A DNA stretch of 64,000 nucleotides. It comes from Glycomyces tritici (GTDB lineage Bacteria; Actinomycetota; Actinomycetes; Mycobacteriales; Micromonosporaceae). The position numbers and the translations under genes are program-made. This document shows positions 46,599 through 54,497 of this stretch, one piece after another. The notes beneath the pieces are model-generated. The model was not told the origin of the DNA. It made no database searches and worked only from the letters and a program-made list of their open reading frames with translations. Position 1 is the stretch's first letter. Every line of letters starts with the position of its first letter. The stretch covers positions 433,762-497,761 of the forward strand of contig NZ_JAUEMJ010000001.1 in assembly GCF_030403505.1 (NCBI RefSeq), read 5' to 3'.

Positions 46599-47351
46599 TC
46601 ATGCTCGGTCGAGGCAGTCGGCCAGGGCCGGGAGGAAGTCCATGAAGCGGGCGCGCTGCTGGTGGGTGTCGGCGCCGGTGCCGTCGCTCTTCCAGGTCAC
46701 GAGCCAGCCCTCCTTCGCCGCCCACGACCAGCGGAACAGGTCCAGGCCCGCGGCCTCCGCCGCGGCGGCGACCTTCATCGCGCGGACCGGGTCGTCGGTG
46801 TGGAGCTGCCGGGGCACCGGCCGGAAGAACCGGTCCAGGGCGTCGGCGGTGAACCGCCCGATGCGGCCGCGCTGGCGCGGCTGCGGGCGGGGCAGGTCCG
46901 GCAGCGCGATCGCCTGGTAGCGCGCCCTGCGCGGATGCCAGTTCCCGGCCATCGCGGCGTCGCCGTCGAGGAGCCGGTGCTGCACCATGTCGGGTCCGGC
47001 GCGCCGCAGCCGGACGGCATTGCACCGCAGCTGGTAGATCGAGCCCGCGGCCGTCGCGTCGAGCGCGCTGAACCCGAAGGCGGGGCGGCCGCCCCACACG
47101 CCGTGCATCCACCCGCGCACATGCGCGACCGGGAATCCAAGGCGCCCAAGGTCATCCAGCACCACCGCGGTCTCGCCGCCCAGATCCTCGGACTGGAGTT
47201 CGGCGCGGAACGCGAGCCGGTACTTGCGGGCGAACTGCTGCCAGCCCGCGAGCGCGGCGCGGGCCTCGCGTTCGGCCGCCGGGTCGAGCCCGGTCTCGGT
47301 CGCGAGCACGGCTCCCGCCCGTTCGGCGCCGCTCTGGCCGACCTGACCCAC
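46599..47351 (-). CDS. Protein of unknown function, 250 residues
   Basis: No family is recognised. GTG 47351 has GGGAGGA 7 nt upstream; GTG 47354 and 47378 are alternatives. The protein has many tryptophans and arginines, no signal peptide and no membrane segment. Notable parts are YRLAFRAELQSEDLGGETAV, VRGWMHGVWGGRPAFGFSALD, and the C-terminal SWAAKEGWLVTWKSDG. It ends in MDFLPALADCLDRA. It is a single gene between the folD operon and a membrane-protein gene, bordered downstream by repeat copy D. Confidence 0.6.
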   Translation of the reverse strand: MGQVGQSGAERAGAVLATETGLDPAAEREARAALAGWQQFARKYRLAFRAELQSEDLGGETAVVLDDLGRLGFPVAHVRGWMHGVWGGRPAFGFSALDATAAGSIYQLRCNAVRLRRAGPDMVQHRLLDGDAAMAGNWHPRRARYQAIALPDLPRPQPRQRGRIGRFTADALDRFFRPVPRQLHTDDPVRAMKVAAAAEAAGLDLFRWSWAAKEGWLVTWKSDGTGADTHQQRARFMDFLPALADCLDRA

Positions 47352-47574
47352 CACAGGTTCCTCCCACTGTCGATTCACGAGCACTGTATGGCGGCGGGGC
47401 AAGGCCGTCCTCCCCCAATTCGCGCCGACATGCGCCCGGCACCGGCACGCCGCCGCTCCGGCCTCCGGAACGAGTGCCGTGGCCTCGGAAAATAACTCCA
47501 AGTGGCGGATACCCGACAGACACACACGATTGCCGGACGTAGCGTTAAGGCTTCCCACGCAGAGGAGGTTGCGT

Positions 47575-47970
47575 ATGACACGTCGTCTCGCATTCGTGGC
47601 GACCGTCGCCGCCATGATCGTCTCGGTCTCGAGTCCGGCGATGGCGTTCCAGCACGACAGGGTCCAGAACCCGGTGGTGCACTGGGCACTCGACATCGCG
47701 ATCCTCGCCATCGTGGTCGCTCCGATATGGACGGCCCTGCTTTGGGGCAAGGGACGCAGCAAGTGGCTCCTGGCAGGCCTGATCGCCTTCGTGCAGCTGC
47801 CGGTCGCGGTCCTCGGCTTCTCACCGAGCGCCTCGGCACTGTTCGCCGGCAGCGGGCTGTTCCTCGGCCTCGCGCTCACGACCGCCGCGATCTGGTACAC
47901 CCGCAGGGTGACCCGCCAGGAGCGGGCCGCTCGGCTCGCCCAGGAGGAACTGCCGGGCGAGGCCGCCTGA
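47575..47970 (+). CDS. Small membrane protein with signal peptide
   Basis: A 131-residue protein. A signal peptide (MTRRLAFVATVAAMIVSVSSPAMA, cleavage after AMA) is followed by three transmembrane helices (about 38-55, 63-82 and 87-107) and a charged C-terminal tail (TRQERAARLAQEE). GAGGAGG precedes ATG 47575. No family is recognised. Its last 150 bp overlap an opposite open frame. Confidence 0.72.
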   Translation: MTRRLAFVATVAAMIVSVSSPAMAFQHDRVQNPVVHWALDIAILAIVVAPIWTALLWGKGRSKWLLAGLIAFVQLPVAVLGFSPSASALFAGSGLFLGLALTTAAIWYTRRVTRQERAARLAQEELPGEAA

Positions 47971-48309
47971 GCCGAGGGCGAAACCGGTGAGCCGGTCGCC
48001 GTCGCGCAGCAGCCGGAACACCGGGCAGCCTTGGAAGGGACCGTCGAAACCGCCGGTCGCGGGGTTGCGGTAGGCGTGCCACGAGCAGTGCGCCTCGCCG
48101 ACCCAGCCCCAGGCCCGGTGCGTCTCGGCCCCGCCGAAGCGGTAGACGCCGACACTGAGGGTCCGGTCGCCGACCGGGCGCCGGTAGAAGTCGGCGTCCA
48201 GACCCGGCACGGGAGTCGTCTCGAAGTCGATGTCCGGCAGGGTCTTGTGATACGTGAAATCGGCGAGATGCGGGATCTCGCCGATTTCCTCTAGAGAAGC
48301 CACGGGCAC
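47821..48309 (-). CDS. Hypothetical protein, possibly truncated at its 3' end
   Basis: A 162-codon frame. Residues 1-113 read like a folded protein (IGEIPHLADFTYHKTLPDIDFETTPVPGLDADFYRRPVGDRTLSVGVYRFGG...VFRLLRDGDRLTGFALG). The last 49 residues are antisense to the membrane-protein gene and low in quality. Either two genes overlap tail to tail by 150 bp or this gene lost its natural end. GTG 48309 lies at the foot of a hairpin, so the start is uncertain. Confidence 0.4.
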   Translation of the reverse strand: MPVASLEEIGEIPHLADFTYHKTLPDIDFETTPVPGLDADFYRRPVGDRTLSVGVYRFGGAETHRAWGWVGEAHCSWHAYRNPATGGFDGPFQGCPVFRLLRDGDRLTGFALGSGGLARQFLLGEPSGPLLAGHPAGVPDRGGREREAEEQPAAGEQCRGAR

Positions 48310-48339
48310 ACCTGGTCTAACGACCGGGCGTGCCCGTGG
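48300..48339 (-). terminator. Hairpin between the phosphofructokinase gene and the hypothetical gene
   Basis: Ten perfect base pairs (48300-48309 with 48330-48339) continue, after one mismatch, with seven more (one wobble) around a TAAC loop. It lies 123 bp beyond the phosphofructokinase stop and could terminate that transcript. Confidence 0.5.
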
Positions 48340-48368
48340 TTGCGCTCTGACAGTGCTTTATGGCCGGT

Positions 48369-48462
48369 CCGGCTTCAGCTCCCCTTCAGGTTCCCCCCAC
48401 TACTGTGGAAAACCGGGGGGCCTTCCCCAGGGCCCGGCAATGCTTTCGGTGTGCCCGTCGGC
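48369..48462 (+). repeat. CTTCAG-iteron element, copy A
   Basis: CTTCAG occurs at 48373 and 48384, exactly 11 bp apart. It is followed by TACTGTGGAAAACCGGGG and, 40 bp on, TGCTTTCGGTGTGC. The order equals copies B-D. It ends at the stop of the converging phosphofructokinase gene. Confidence 0.7.
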
Positions 48463-49487
48463 TACACGCCGAAGAACACCTCGGCGTCGGCGTAGCGCTC
48501 GACCGGGACGGTCTTGAGCACGTCGGTGCCTTCGTTGATCGGGATGCGCACGACGTTGGTGCCCTGGAGCGCCATCATCTTGCCGAAGTCGCCCTCGTTC
48601 ACGGCCGCGGCGGCCTCGAGGCCCAGGCGGGTCGCGAGCACGCGGTCGAACGCGGTCGGGGTGCCGCCGCGCTGCAGGTGGCCGAGGATGATCGCGCGGG
48701 TCTCGATCTCCGCGCGCTCCTTGATCTCCTTGGCGACCCAGTCGCCGACGCCGCCGAGCTTGACGTGGCCGAACGCGTCGACCTCGCCGTCCTTGAGGAC
48801 CATGCCCTCCTGGGCGTGCGCGCCCTCGGAGACGGCGACGATGGTGGCCTTGCCGGCCTCCTTGCGCTCCTTGACGAAGTTCGCGACCTTCTCGATGTCG
48901 AACGCGACCTCGGGGATGAGGGTGACGTTCGCGCCGCCGGCGATGCCCGCGTGCAGCGTCATCCAGCCCGCGTGGCGGCCCATGATCTCGACGACGATGC
49001 AGCGGTCGTGCGAGTCGGCGGTCGTCCACAGGCGGTCGATGGCCTCGGTCGCGATGTTCACCGCGGTGTCGAAGCCGAAGGTGTAGTCGGTGCCCGAGAG
49101 GTCGTTGTCGATCGTCTTCGGCACGCCCACGCAGTTGACGCCGTCGGCGGTCAGCTTCGTGGCCACACCCAGGGTGTCCTCGCCGCCGATCGCGATGAGC
49201 GCGTCGACGCCCAGCGCGGCCATGTTCTTCTTGATGGCCTCGACGCCGCCCTCGATCTTGTAAGGGTTGGTGCGCGAGGAGTGGAGGATCGTGCCGCCCT
49301 GGTCGAGGATGTTCTCGACCGAGTCCCAGTCCAGGGGCTGGGTGATGCCCTCGATGGGGCCCCTCCAGCCGTAGCGGAAGCCCACGAACTCGTGGCCGAA
49401 TTCCTTGCTGCCCTTGCGGACCGCGGCACGGATGACCGCGTTGAGACCGGGGCAGTCACCGCCGCCGGTGAGCACGCCAATGCGCAT
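48462..49487 (-). CDS. 6-phosphofructokinase, probably pyrophosphate-dependent
   Basis: A 341-residue phosphofructokinase. GGGDCPGLNAVIRA near the N-terminus, D104 in IGGEDTLG and K124 in VPKTIDNDL are visible, along with the sugar-phosphate site IMGRHAGWM and HLQRGGTP. ATP enzymes have Gly at 104 (and usually 124); Asp104 with Lys124 is the combination of PPi-dependent enzymes such as that of Amycolatopsis methanolica. It would phosphorylate fructose 6-phosphate reversibly with PPi. ATG 49487 has GGGAG upstream. It is a single gene. Confidence 0.92.
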   Translation of the reverse strand: MRIGVLTGGGDCPGLNAVIRAAVRKGSKEFGHEFVGFRYGWRGPIEGITQPLDWDSVENILDQGGTILHSSRTNPYKIEGGVEAIKKNMAALGVDALIAIGGEDTLGVATKLTADGVNCVGVPKTIDNDLSGTDYTFGFDTAVNIATEAIDRLWTTADSHDRCIVVEIMGRHAGWMTLHAGIAGGANVTLIPEVAFDIEKVANFVKERKEAGKATIVAVSEGAHAQEGMVLKDGEVDAFGHVKLGGVGDWVAKEIKERAEIETRAIILGHLQRGGTPTAFDRVLATRLGLEAAAAVNEGDFGKMMALQGTNVVRIPINEGTDVLKTVPVERYADAEVFFGV

Positions 49488-49596
49488 GTGTCTTACTCCC
49501 TGGAGTGAGGACTGGTAACTGGGCGGCCCCATTGCCGAAACACGCCCAGCCTATATCGGCGACCGGGGGCGGCGACCAGGGGTTCGGCAGGTCCGT

Positions 49597-50151
49597 CTAG
49601 CGGCGCGTATCGACCGGGCCGTACGCGGCGCGCTCGGCGCGGAACCCCTCGAGGGCCTTCCAGCGGGCGAGGTTGAGCCTGGCGTCGGTGAGCGCGTCGT
49701 GCATGTCGGCGTCGGGCGTCGTCGGCAGCTCGGGACGGCCGAGGTCCTCCCAGCGCTGGCGCAGGTCCTTGGTCATGCGCGGCAGCGCCCGCGGCAGCTC
49801 GGGCATCGTGCCCCACAGCTGCGCGAGCACGACGTGGTCGTAGGCGCCGATCCAGGCCCACAGCTCGACCCGCTCGCCGGGGTGGGAGCCGGTCTTCCGG
49901 CGCACGGGCGAGACGAGGAACTCGTAGAGCTCGTCGCGGATCGTGGCGCGGTTCTTCCACAGCGAGCTCGCGGGGGGCGGGAGCTTGTCGAGGACGTTGC
50001 GGCGCACCCAGTCGATGGCGCGGGAGGGGTCGAACTCGGTCGACACGGCGTAGTACTCGCGACCCTGCTCGTCGACGACGGCGATCGAGACCAGTTCGAT
50101 CGTGCGACCGTCCTCGATGAACTCGCAGTCGTAGAAGTATCGGTACGCCAC
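49597..50151 (-). CDS. DEDDh-type 3'-5' exoribonuclease, Rv2179c-like
   Basis: A 184-residue RNase T-like exonuclease. The acidic residues are visible: D8 and E10 (YFYDCEF), the aspartate in GAYDHVVL, and the H-x4-D of MHDALTDAR. It resembles the mycobacterial Rv2179c family, which trims 3' overhangs of RNA in the cytoplasm. In Mycobacterium that gene is next to class II DAHP synthase; here they are 5 kb apart. GTG 50151 is the start. Confidence 0.88.
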   Translation of the reverse strand: MAYRYFYDCEFIEDGRTIELVSIAVVDEQGREYYAVSTEFDPSRAIDWVRRNVLDKLPPPASSLWKNRATIRDELYEFLVSPVRRKTGSHPGERVELWAWIGAYDHVVLAQLWGTMPELPRALPRMTKDLRQRWEDLGRPELPTTPDADMHDALTDARLNLARWKALEGFRAERAAYGPVDTRR

Positions 50152-50480
50152 GCATCGGCCTTTCGTATGATCTCGAGCGGTCTTTTTCGGCCGTTCTTGG
50201 ACCCCACCCGTATGTCGCCGGACTGGAGTCGACGCTACGCCATACGATCATGCAGCCGGAATCTGACCTCGCGATCCGCACGCGGGCGATGCGATACCGG
50301 ACAATCGACGCAAAAGCACGTAGACTTGATCGTACACTCGGTCGAGCGACAAGTGCGCCGTCTGGACACATGGCCCAACGGAGCGTGAAGTTTCCGACAC
50401 CGGGCTCTGTACAACGACGGAAAAGACAGCGATCATCGGAGGGAACCCGCGGACCCGGGACCCACCGAAGGGGGAGAACT
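50152..50480 (+). promoter_or_regulatory. Intergenic region with a candidate promoter for the Crp-type gene
   Basis: No gene is visible in these 329 bp. CGGACA (50298-50303) and TAGACT (50321-50326), 17 bp apart, make a plausible housekeeping promoter directed towards the Crp-type gene, giving a leader of about 150 nt. No clear Crp-like palindrome is seen. The promoter of the divergent exoribonuclease gene must also be here. Confidence 0.45.
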
Positions 50481-51170
50481 ATGGGTGTCAGCCCATCTGA
50501 AGACCCGCTTGCAGGCGTCGCCATGTTCGCCGGCCTCGACCCGCAGGCACGGCGGCAGATCGCGGGGGTGGCGGTACAGCGCCACTACCGGCGTGGGCAC
50601 CTCCTGTTCTTCGAAGGCGAGCCGGGCGAATCACTCATCATGATCCGGTCGGGTGCGGTGAGCGTGTTTCGCACCGCCGCGACCGGCGAGCGCGCGATGC
50701 TCCACGTCGCCCGCGCCCCCGAGGTGCTCGGGGAGGTCTCCCTGCTGGACGGATCGCCCCGGTCGGCCAGCGCGGAGGCGCTCGAGGACACGTCGGCCCT
50801 GGCGCTGGCGCGGTCGTCGTTCCTCGAACTGGTGCACGGGAACCCGAAGATGCTGGACGCGGTGCTGCGGTCGATGGGCATGATCGTGCGGCGGCTGACC
50901 GAGCAGTCCTCCGACCACGTGTTCCTGGATCTACCGGGGCGGGTGGCGAAGACGCTGGTGCGGCTGGCGGAGCAGCATTCGTCGCCGATGACGACGATCG
51001 AGTTGAACCAGACGCAGCTGGCGGAGATGGCCGGCGGTTCGCGCCAGAGCGTGAACCAGGCGATCGGGATCTTCGCGAACCGCGGCTGGCTGCGCACGGA
51101 GGGCCGCAAGATCGTCGTGGTGGACCTCCCGGCGCTGCGGCGGCGGGCAGGCTTCGGCGGAGCCGAATAA
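50481..51170 (+). CDS. Crp/Fnr-family transcriptional regulator
   Basis: A 229-residue protein. The cyclic-nucleotide-binding domain spans about 15-125 (FFEGEPGESLIMIRSGAVSVFR, GEVSLLDGSPRSASAEAL), then the dimer helix, and the HTH at about 170-205 (LNQTQLAEMAGGSRQSVNQAIGIFANRGWLRT). Whether it binds cAMP is unclear. The phosphate-binding RS of PRSASAEA is present. ATG 50481 has GGGGGAG 5 nt upstream. Its last codons are the first unit of a tandem repeat array. Confidence 0.93.
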   Translation: MGVSPSEDPLAGVAMFAGLDPQARRQIAGVAVQRHYRRGHLLFFEGEPGESLIMIRSGAVSVFRTAATGERAMLHVARAPEVLGEVSLLDGSPRSASAEALEDTSALALARSSFLELVHGNPKMLDAVLRSMGMIVRRLTEQSSDHVFLDLPGRVAKTLVRLAEQHSSPMTTIELNQTQLAEMAGGSRQSVNQAIGIFANRGWLRTEGRKIVVVDLPALRRRAGFGGAE

Positions 51171-51367
51171 AAAAGTATGGTGGCGGAGCCGAATAAGAAG
51201 CATGGTGGCGGAGCCGAATAGAAGGCGCAGTCGCGGAGCCGAATTAAGCAGCACCGTGGCGGAGCCGAAGAAGGCACAGCGACGGAGCCGAACAGCAAGC
51301 ACAGCGGTGGGTTCGAAGAAGAATTACGGTGGCGGAGCAAACCACCGCGGCAGATCCGAATAAGGCG
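51156..51367 (+). repeat. Degenerate 25-bp tandem repeat array after the Crp-type gene
   Basis: The unit GGCGGAGCCGAATAAGAAG recurs with starts near 51156, 51182, 51207, 51232, 51258, 51281, 51306, 51331 and 51349, i.e. about every 25 bp. Copies are increasingly degenerate towards the right. Unit 1 contains the last codons and stop of the Crp-type gene. Most units carry TAA or TAG in the gene frame. The array fills the gap to the acyltransferase gene and is otherwise non-coding. Confidence 0.8.
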
Positions 51368-51390
51368 CCGGACGACCCCGACCCCGACGG

Positions 51391-52089
51391 CTACTGCTTG
51401 TCCTTGAACTTCGCGGCGTACTCGTCGACGTAGTCCTGGCCTGAGAGCGCCCTGAGGGCGTCCATGACCTCGTCGGTGACGGCGCGCTCGATGAAGCGGT
51501 CGCCCACGAGCTCGCGGTAGCGGTTGAAGTCGAGCGAGGGCCCGAACCTGATCTTGACGCGGCCGATGCGGGGGATGCGCTTTCCGATGGGCTGCAGTTC
51601 GCCGGTGTTGAGCATCGCGACGGGGACGACCGGCGAGCCGGTCTGGAGGGCGAGGCGCGCGACGCCGGTCTTGCCGCGGTAGAGGCGGCCGTCGGGCGAG
51701 CGGGTGCCTTCGGGGTAGATGCCGAAGAGGCGGCCTTCGGAGAGGACGCGCTTGCCGGTGTCGAGCGAGGCGCTGGCGGCGTCGCCGCCGGCCCGGTCGA
51801 CGGGGATGGCGCCGACGGCCTTCATGAAGGTGCGCACGAACCAGCCTTTGAAGCCGGTGCCGGTGAAGTACTCCTCTTTCGCGATGAACGTGACCCGGCG
51901 TTTGACGACCAGGGGCATGAAGAAGGAGTCGGTGACGGCGAGGTGGTTGGAGGCCAGGATCACCGGGCCGTCCTCGGGCACGTGTTCGAGCCCTTCGACC
52001 TGCGGCCGGTACACGACCCACAGCAGCGAGCCCAGCGTCGCCTTCAGCACCCAGTAGATCACGCGTTCAAGCGTATCGGTACCGGTCAA
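51391..52089 (-). CDS. 1-acyl-sn-glycerol-3-phosphate acyltransferase, PlsC family
   Basis: A 232-residue PlsC/LPLAT protein that acylates lysophosphatidate (or a related acceptor) at the membrane. Block I is the catalytic NHLAVTD (H-x4-D), block II is around FIAKEEYF, block III is YPEGTRSPDG and block IV is PVVPVAMLN. The start is uncertain: TTG 52089 begins the open frame; GTG 52062 would shorten it by nine residues. Neither has a convincing ribosome site. Confidence 0.9.
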   Translation of the reverse strand: MTGTDTLERVIYWVLKATLGSLLWVVYRPQVEGLEHVPEDGPVILASNHLAVTDSFFMPLVVKRRVTFIAKEEYFTGTGFKGWFVRTFMKAVGAIPVDRAGGDAASASLDTGKRVLSEGRLFGIYPEGTRSPDGRLYRGKTGVARLALQTGSPVVPVAMLNTGELQPIGKRIPRIGRVKIRFGPSLDFNRYRELVGDRFIERAVTDEVMDALRALSGQDYVDEYAAKFKDKQ

Positions 52090-52281
52090 TCCGTCTGACG
52101 TCGAACGCTCCCCGGTGCCCGTTCGGTGCGGCGGGGTGTCCCGCGCGGTGGCGATGGGCGGCGGACGCGTGCGAGAATGGGCAAGCGGCGCGAAACGGGA
52201 CCGCCCGGCCGTGCGGCCTGCGGGCCGTGCACGAGCCCTTGCGGTTTCCGCGCCCCGTCATTCAGCTACCCGGGAGGCGAC

Positions 52282-53052
52282 GTGACGAACGATTCCGAGG
52301 AGTTCACGTTCGACCTCGGTGCCGACGCCAAGGCCACGATGGTGCTGTGCCACGGGTTCACCTCCGATCCGGCGAGCATGCGCCCGTGGGGCGAGTACCT
52401 GCGCGACCAGGGCTTCAATGTGATCTCTCCGCTGCTGCCGGGCCACGGCGACACGTGGCAGGTGCTGGCGAAGGCGACGTGGCAGCAGTGGTACGCCCGG
52501 CTCGAGCAGGCGCTGGACGAGGCGCTGGCGCTGGGCCGGCCGGTGTTCGCGGGCGGCCTGTCGATGGGCGGCTCGCTGTGCCTGAGGCTGGCCGAGCAGC
52601 GCGGCGGCGACCTGTCGGGGCTGGTGCTGGTGAATCCGGCGATCTTCGACGACAAGCCGCAGGGGTTCCTGGCGCCGGTGCTGCGGTACGTGATGCCGAG
52701 CGTGGCTTCGATCGGGTCCGACGTGAACAAGCCGGACGTGCGGGAGAAGACGACGTCGCGGACGCCGGTGGCGGCGTATGCGTCGCTGCGGCGGTTGTGG
52801 CAGGTCACGCGGCCGGAGCTGGCGCGGGTGACGGTGCCGCTGCGGATCTTCACGAGCGCGGAGGACCACGTGGTGAGTCCGCGCAACAGTGCGGTGATCC
52901 GGGCGGGCGTGCGTTCCAAGGATGTCGAGTCGACGGTGCTGCCGCGGAGCTTCCATGTGGCGACGCTCGACTACGACGCTGAGACGATCTTCTCCGGGAG
53001 TGTCGAGTTCATGAGCCGGCAGGTGGTCAAGACCCGAGGTGTCCATGACTGA
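52282..53052 (+). CDS. Alpha/beta hydrolase, carboxylesterase or monoacylglycerol-lipase-like
   Basis: A 256-residue serine hydrolase. Oxyanion segment LCHGFTSDP, nucleophile motif GLSMGGS (about residue 97), aspartate in TSAEDHVV and histidine in RSFHVATLD. It resembles Est30/EstB-type carboxylesterases, which hydrolyse short- to medium-chain esters. GTG 52282 has GGGAGG 5 nt upstream. Its stop overlaps the next gene by 8 nt. Confidence 0.9.
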   Translation: MTNDSEEFTFDLGADAKATMVLCHGFTSDPASMRPWGEYLRDQGFNVISPLLPGHGDTWQVLAKATWQQWYARLEQALDEALALGRPVFAGGLSMGGSLCLRLAEQRGGDLSGLVLVNPAIFDDKPQGFLAPVLRYVMPSVASIGSDVNKPDVREKTTSRTPVAAYASLRRLWQVTRPELARVTVPLRIFTSAEDHVVSPRNSAVIRAGVRSKDVESTVLPRSFHVATLDYDAETIFSGSVEFMSRQVVKTRGVHD

Positions 53053-53569
53053 CCGCAGTGAGCAGGAGGGCAACGGCGAGCCCGAGAGCAGTGAGCAGGG
53101 CGGCGGGAGCGGCCGTGAGGAGTTGCGTCCCGAAGACGTCGACCGGCGCTTCAACGAGCTCATCAAGGGCTTGGGGGACACCGGGAGCGGGCTCGTGAAG
53201 GGGCTCGACGCCGAGGAGCATCCGACCGAGGTCGTGCCGATGACGCCTCCGGTGGCGTCGTCTTCGTCGGACGACGAGCCGACGCTGCTGGACCTGTGGG
53301 ACGCGGAGCTGCCGGACGACGACGACGAGGACGACTACGAACCGCCGGAGCCGCCTCCGGTGCCGTGGCCGAGCCTGCCGGCGGTCGGCGGCCTGCTGCT
53401 CATCATCGGCGGCATCACGCTGCTGGTGAATCCTGGCATCGCGCCGCTGGGGACGAATCCGGGGCGCCTGGTCGGGTTCGTGGGGTTCCTGATCGGCGTG
53501 TGGCTGCTCATCAGCCGCCTGCGCCCGGACAAGGAGCCGGACGACACCGACGACGGCGCGGTCGTATAA
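53045..53569 (+). CDS. Acidic membrane protein with two C-terminal helices
   Basis: A 174-residue protein. The first 115 residues are disordered and very acidic (DDDDEDDYEPPEPPPVP). Two transmembrane helices follow (about 117-135 and 143-162), joined by NPGIAPLGTNPGRLV. ATG 53045 overlaps the hydrolase stop; GTG 53039 is an alternative. It is co-transcribed with the hydrolase. The function is unknown. Confidence 0.72.
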   Translation: MTDRSEQEGNGEPESSEQGGGSGREELRPEDVDRRFNELIKGLGDTGSGLVKGLDAEEHPTEVVPMTPPVASSSSDDEPTLLDLWDAELPDDDDEDDYEPPEPPPVPWPSLPAVGGLLLIIGGITLLVNPGIAPLGTNPGRLVGFVGFLIGVWLLISRLRPDKEPDDTDDGAVV

Positions 53570-53636
53570 GGCGCCCGGCCTTCCGGGCGCTGCCCCGAAC
53601 GGGTGAATCTTCGGAAGCGGCGGGCCTGGCCCGATC

Positions 53637-53722
53637 CGGCTTCAGCTCGGCTTCAGGTTCGCCTGGTTAGCGTCGAAACCGGGGGCCTTTCCCTGCGCCT
53701 GCACGGACACTCGGCGTGCACC
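53637..53722 (+). repeat. CTTCAG-iteron element, copy B
   Basis: CTTCAG at 53640 and 53651 (11 bp apart), then TTAGCGTCGAAACCGGGGGCC and, 30 bp on, CACTCGGCGTGC. It lies 70 bp after the stop of the acidic membrane-protein gene and 31 bp before copy C in the same direction. Confidence 0.7.
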
Positions 53723-53752
53723 GAAACGGCGGGCGCCCTCCTCCCGACGACC

Positions 53753-53861
53753 GGCTTCAGCTTCGCTTCAGGTCGCTTCAGCTCGGCTTCAGGTTCGCCT
53801 CGGTACCGTGGAAAACCGGGGAACCAAACCCAGCCCGCCGCAGTGCTTTCGGCGTGCGCCG
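53753..53861 (+). repeat. CTTCAG-iteron element, copy C with four iterons
   Basis: CTTCAG at 53755, 53766, 53776 and 53787 (spacings 11, 10, 11 bp). It is followed by GGTACCGTGGAAAACCGGGG and GCAGTGCTTTCGGCGTGC. It ends at the stop of the converging alpha/beta-hydrolase-fold gene, as copy A does at the phosphofructokinase gene. Confidence 0.72.
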
Positions 53862-53867
53862 GGATCG

Positions 53868-54497
53868 CTACTTCTGTGCGTCGAGCCAGGACAGGACCGT
53901 GTCGAGGAGTCCTTCGGCGGCGCCGCCCTTGAACACGTCGTCGGGGGCGCCCGCGAAGGTCAGCGGCGTGATGCCGTACTCGTCGGCGACCGTCTGGACC
54001 TCCTTCGACTGCGTCTCGGACTCGCCCACCACCAGCAGCACCGGCGGCTCGCCCACCGGTTTCGGGAGCTGCTTCGGGAAGCCTCGCGGCGACACGAGCA
54101 CCAGGCCCGCCGCCGGGTAGCGCCCGGCCGCCAGCGCGGCCCACGCCGCCCCCTCGCCGTGTCCCATGAGGACGGTCTGGCGGGGCACGGTGACCGCGGC
54201 CTGCACGACGTCGTGGGCGCGGGCCTCCAGGCCGCCGTCGGCGGCGGGCGTGCCGCCCTGGCCGCGCACGCTCACGGCTGCCGCGTACCGGCCCGTTGCG
54301 GCGATCCGCTTGAGCCACAAGGCGTTGAAGGCCGCCGCTCCGGCCGGGTCGCCGGTGCAGCAGAGCACCGGGTTCGTCTCGGGGTTGTCCTTGATCTCGA
54401 TGTCGAAGAGGTCGGCGGGCTCGAAGACGGCGATCTCGCGCCGTACCGGGACCGGCTCGGGGGTGCGGGCGCGCCGGACCCAGGCGGTGAGGCTCAT
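53868..54497 (-). CDS. Alpha/beta-hydrolase-fold protein lacking the nucleophile serine
   Basis: A 209-residue protein with a lipase-like elbow GHGEGAAWAALAAGRYPAAGLVLVSP. The nucleophile position of G-x-S-x-G is Gly (G-H-G-E-G), so it is probably not a classical hydrolase. Other features are PVLCCTGDP near the N-terminus and PVLLVVGESETQ. ATG 54497 overlaps the FMO stop as ATGA, so both proteins are made together. A binding or accessory role is inferred. Confidence 0.7.
   Translation of the reverse strand: MSLTAWVRRARTPEPVPVRREIAVFEPADLFDIEIKDNPETNPVLCCTGDPAGAAAFNALWLKRIAATGRYAAAVSVRGQGGTPAADGGLEARAHDVVQAAVTVPRQTVLMGHGEGAAWAALAAGRYPAAGLVLVSPRGFPKQLPKPVGEPPVLLVVGESETQSKEVQTVADEYGITPLTFAGAPDDVFKGGAAEGLLDTVLSWLDAQK

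Noticed and set aside
50931..51302. Minus-strand hydrophobic repeat protein (LRLLFGSAT-like)
   Set aside because: It is only the reverse reading of the 25-bp tandem array, without a ribosome site.
51156..51367. CRISPR-like array after the Crp-type gene
   Set aside because: Repeats are contiguous and degenerate with no unique spacers, and no cas genes exist in the window.
53603..53932. Possible short protein encoded by the CTTCAG elements (VENRG.../VETGG... frames)
   Set aside because: The frames in copies A, B and C share only part of their residues, lack ribosome sites, and run into antisense of neighbouring genes; nucleotide conservation is better explained by a DNA or RNA element.
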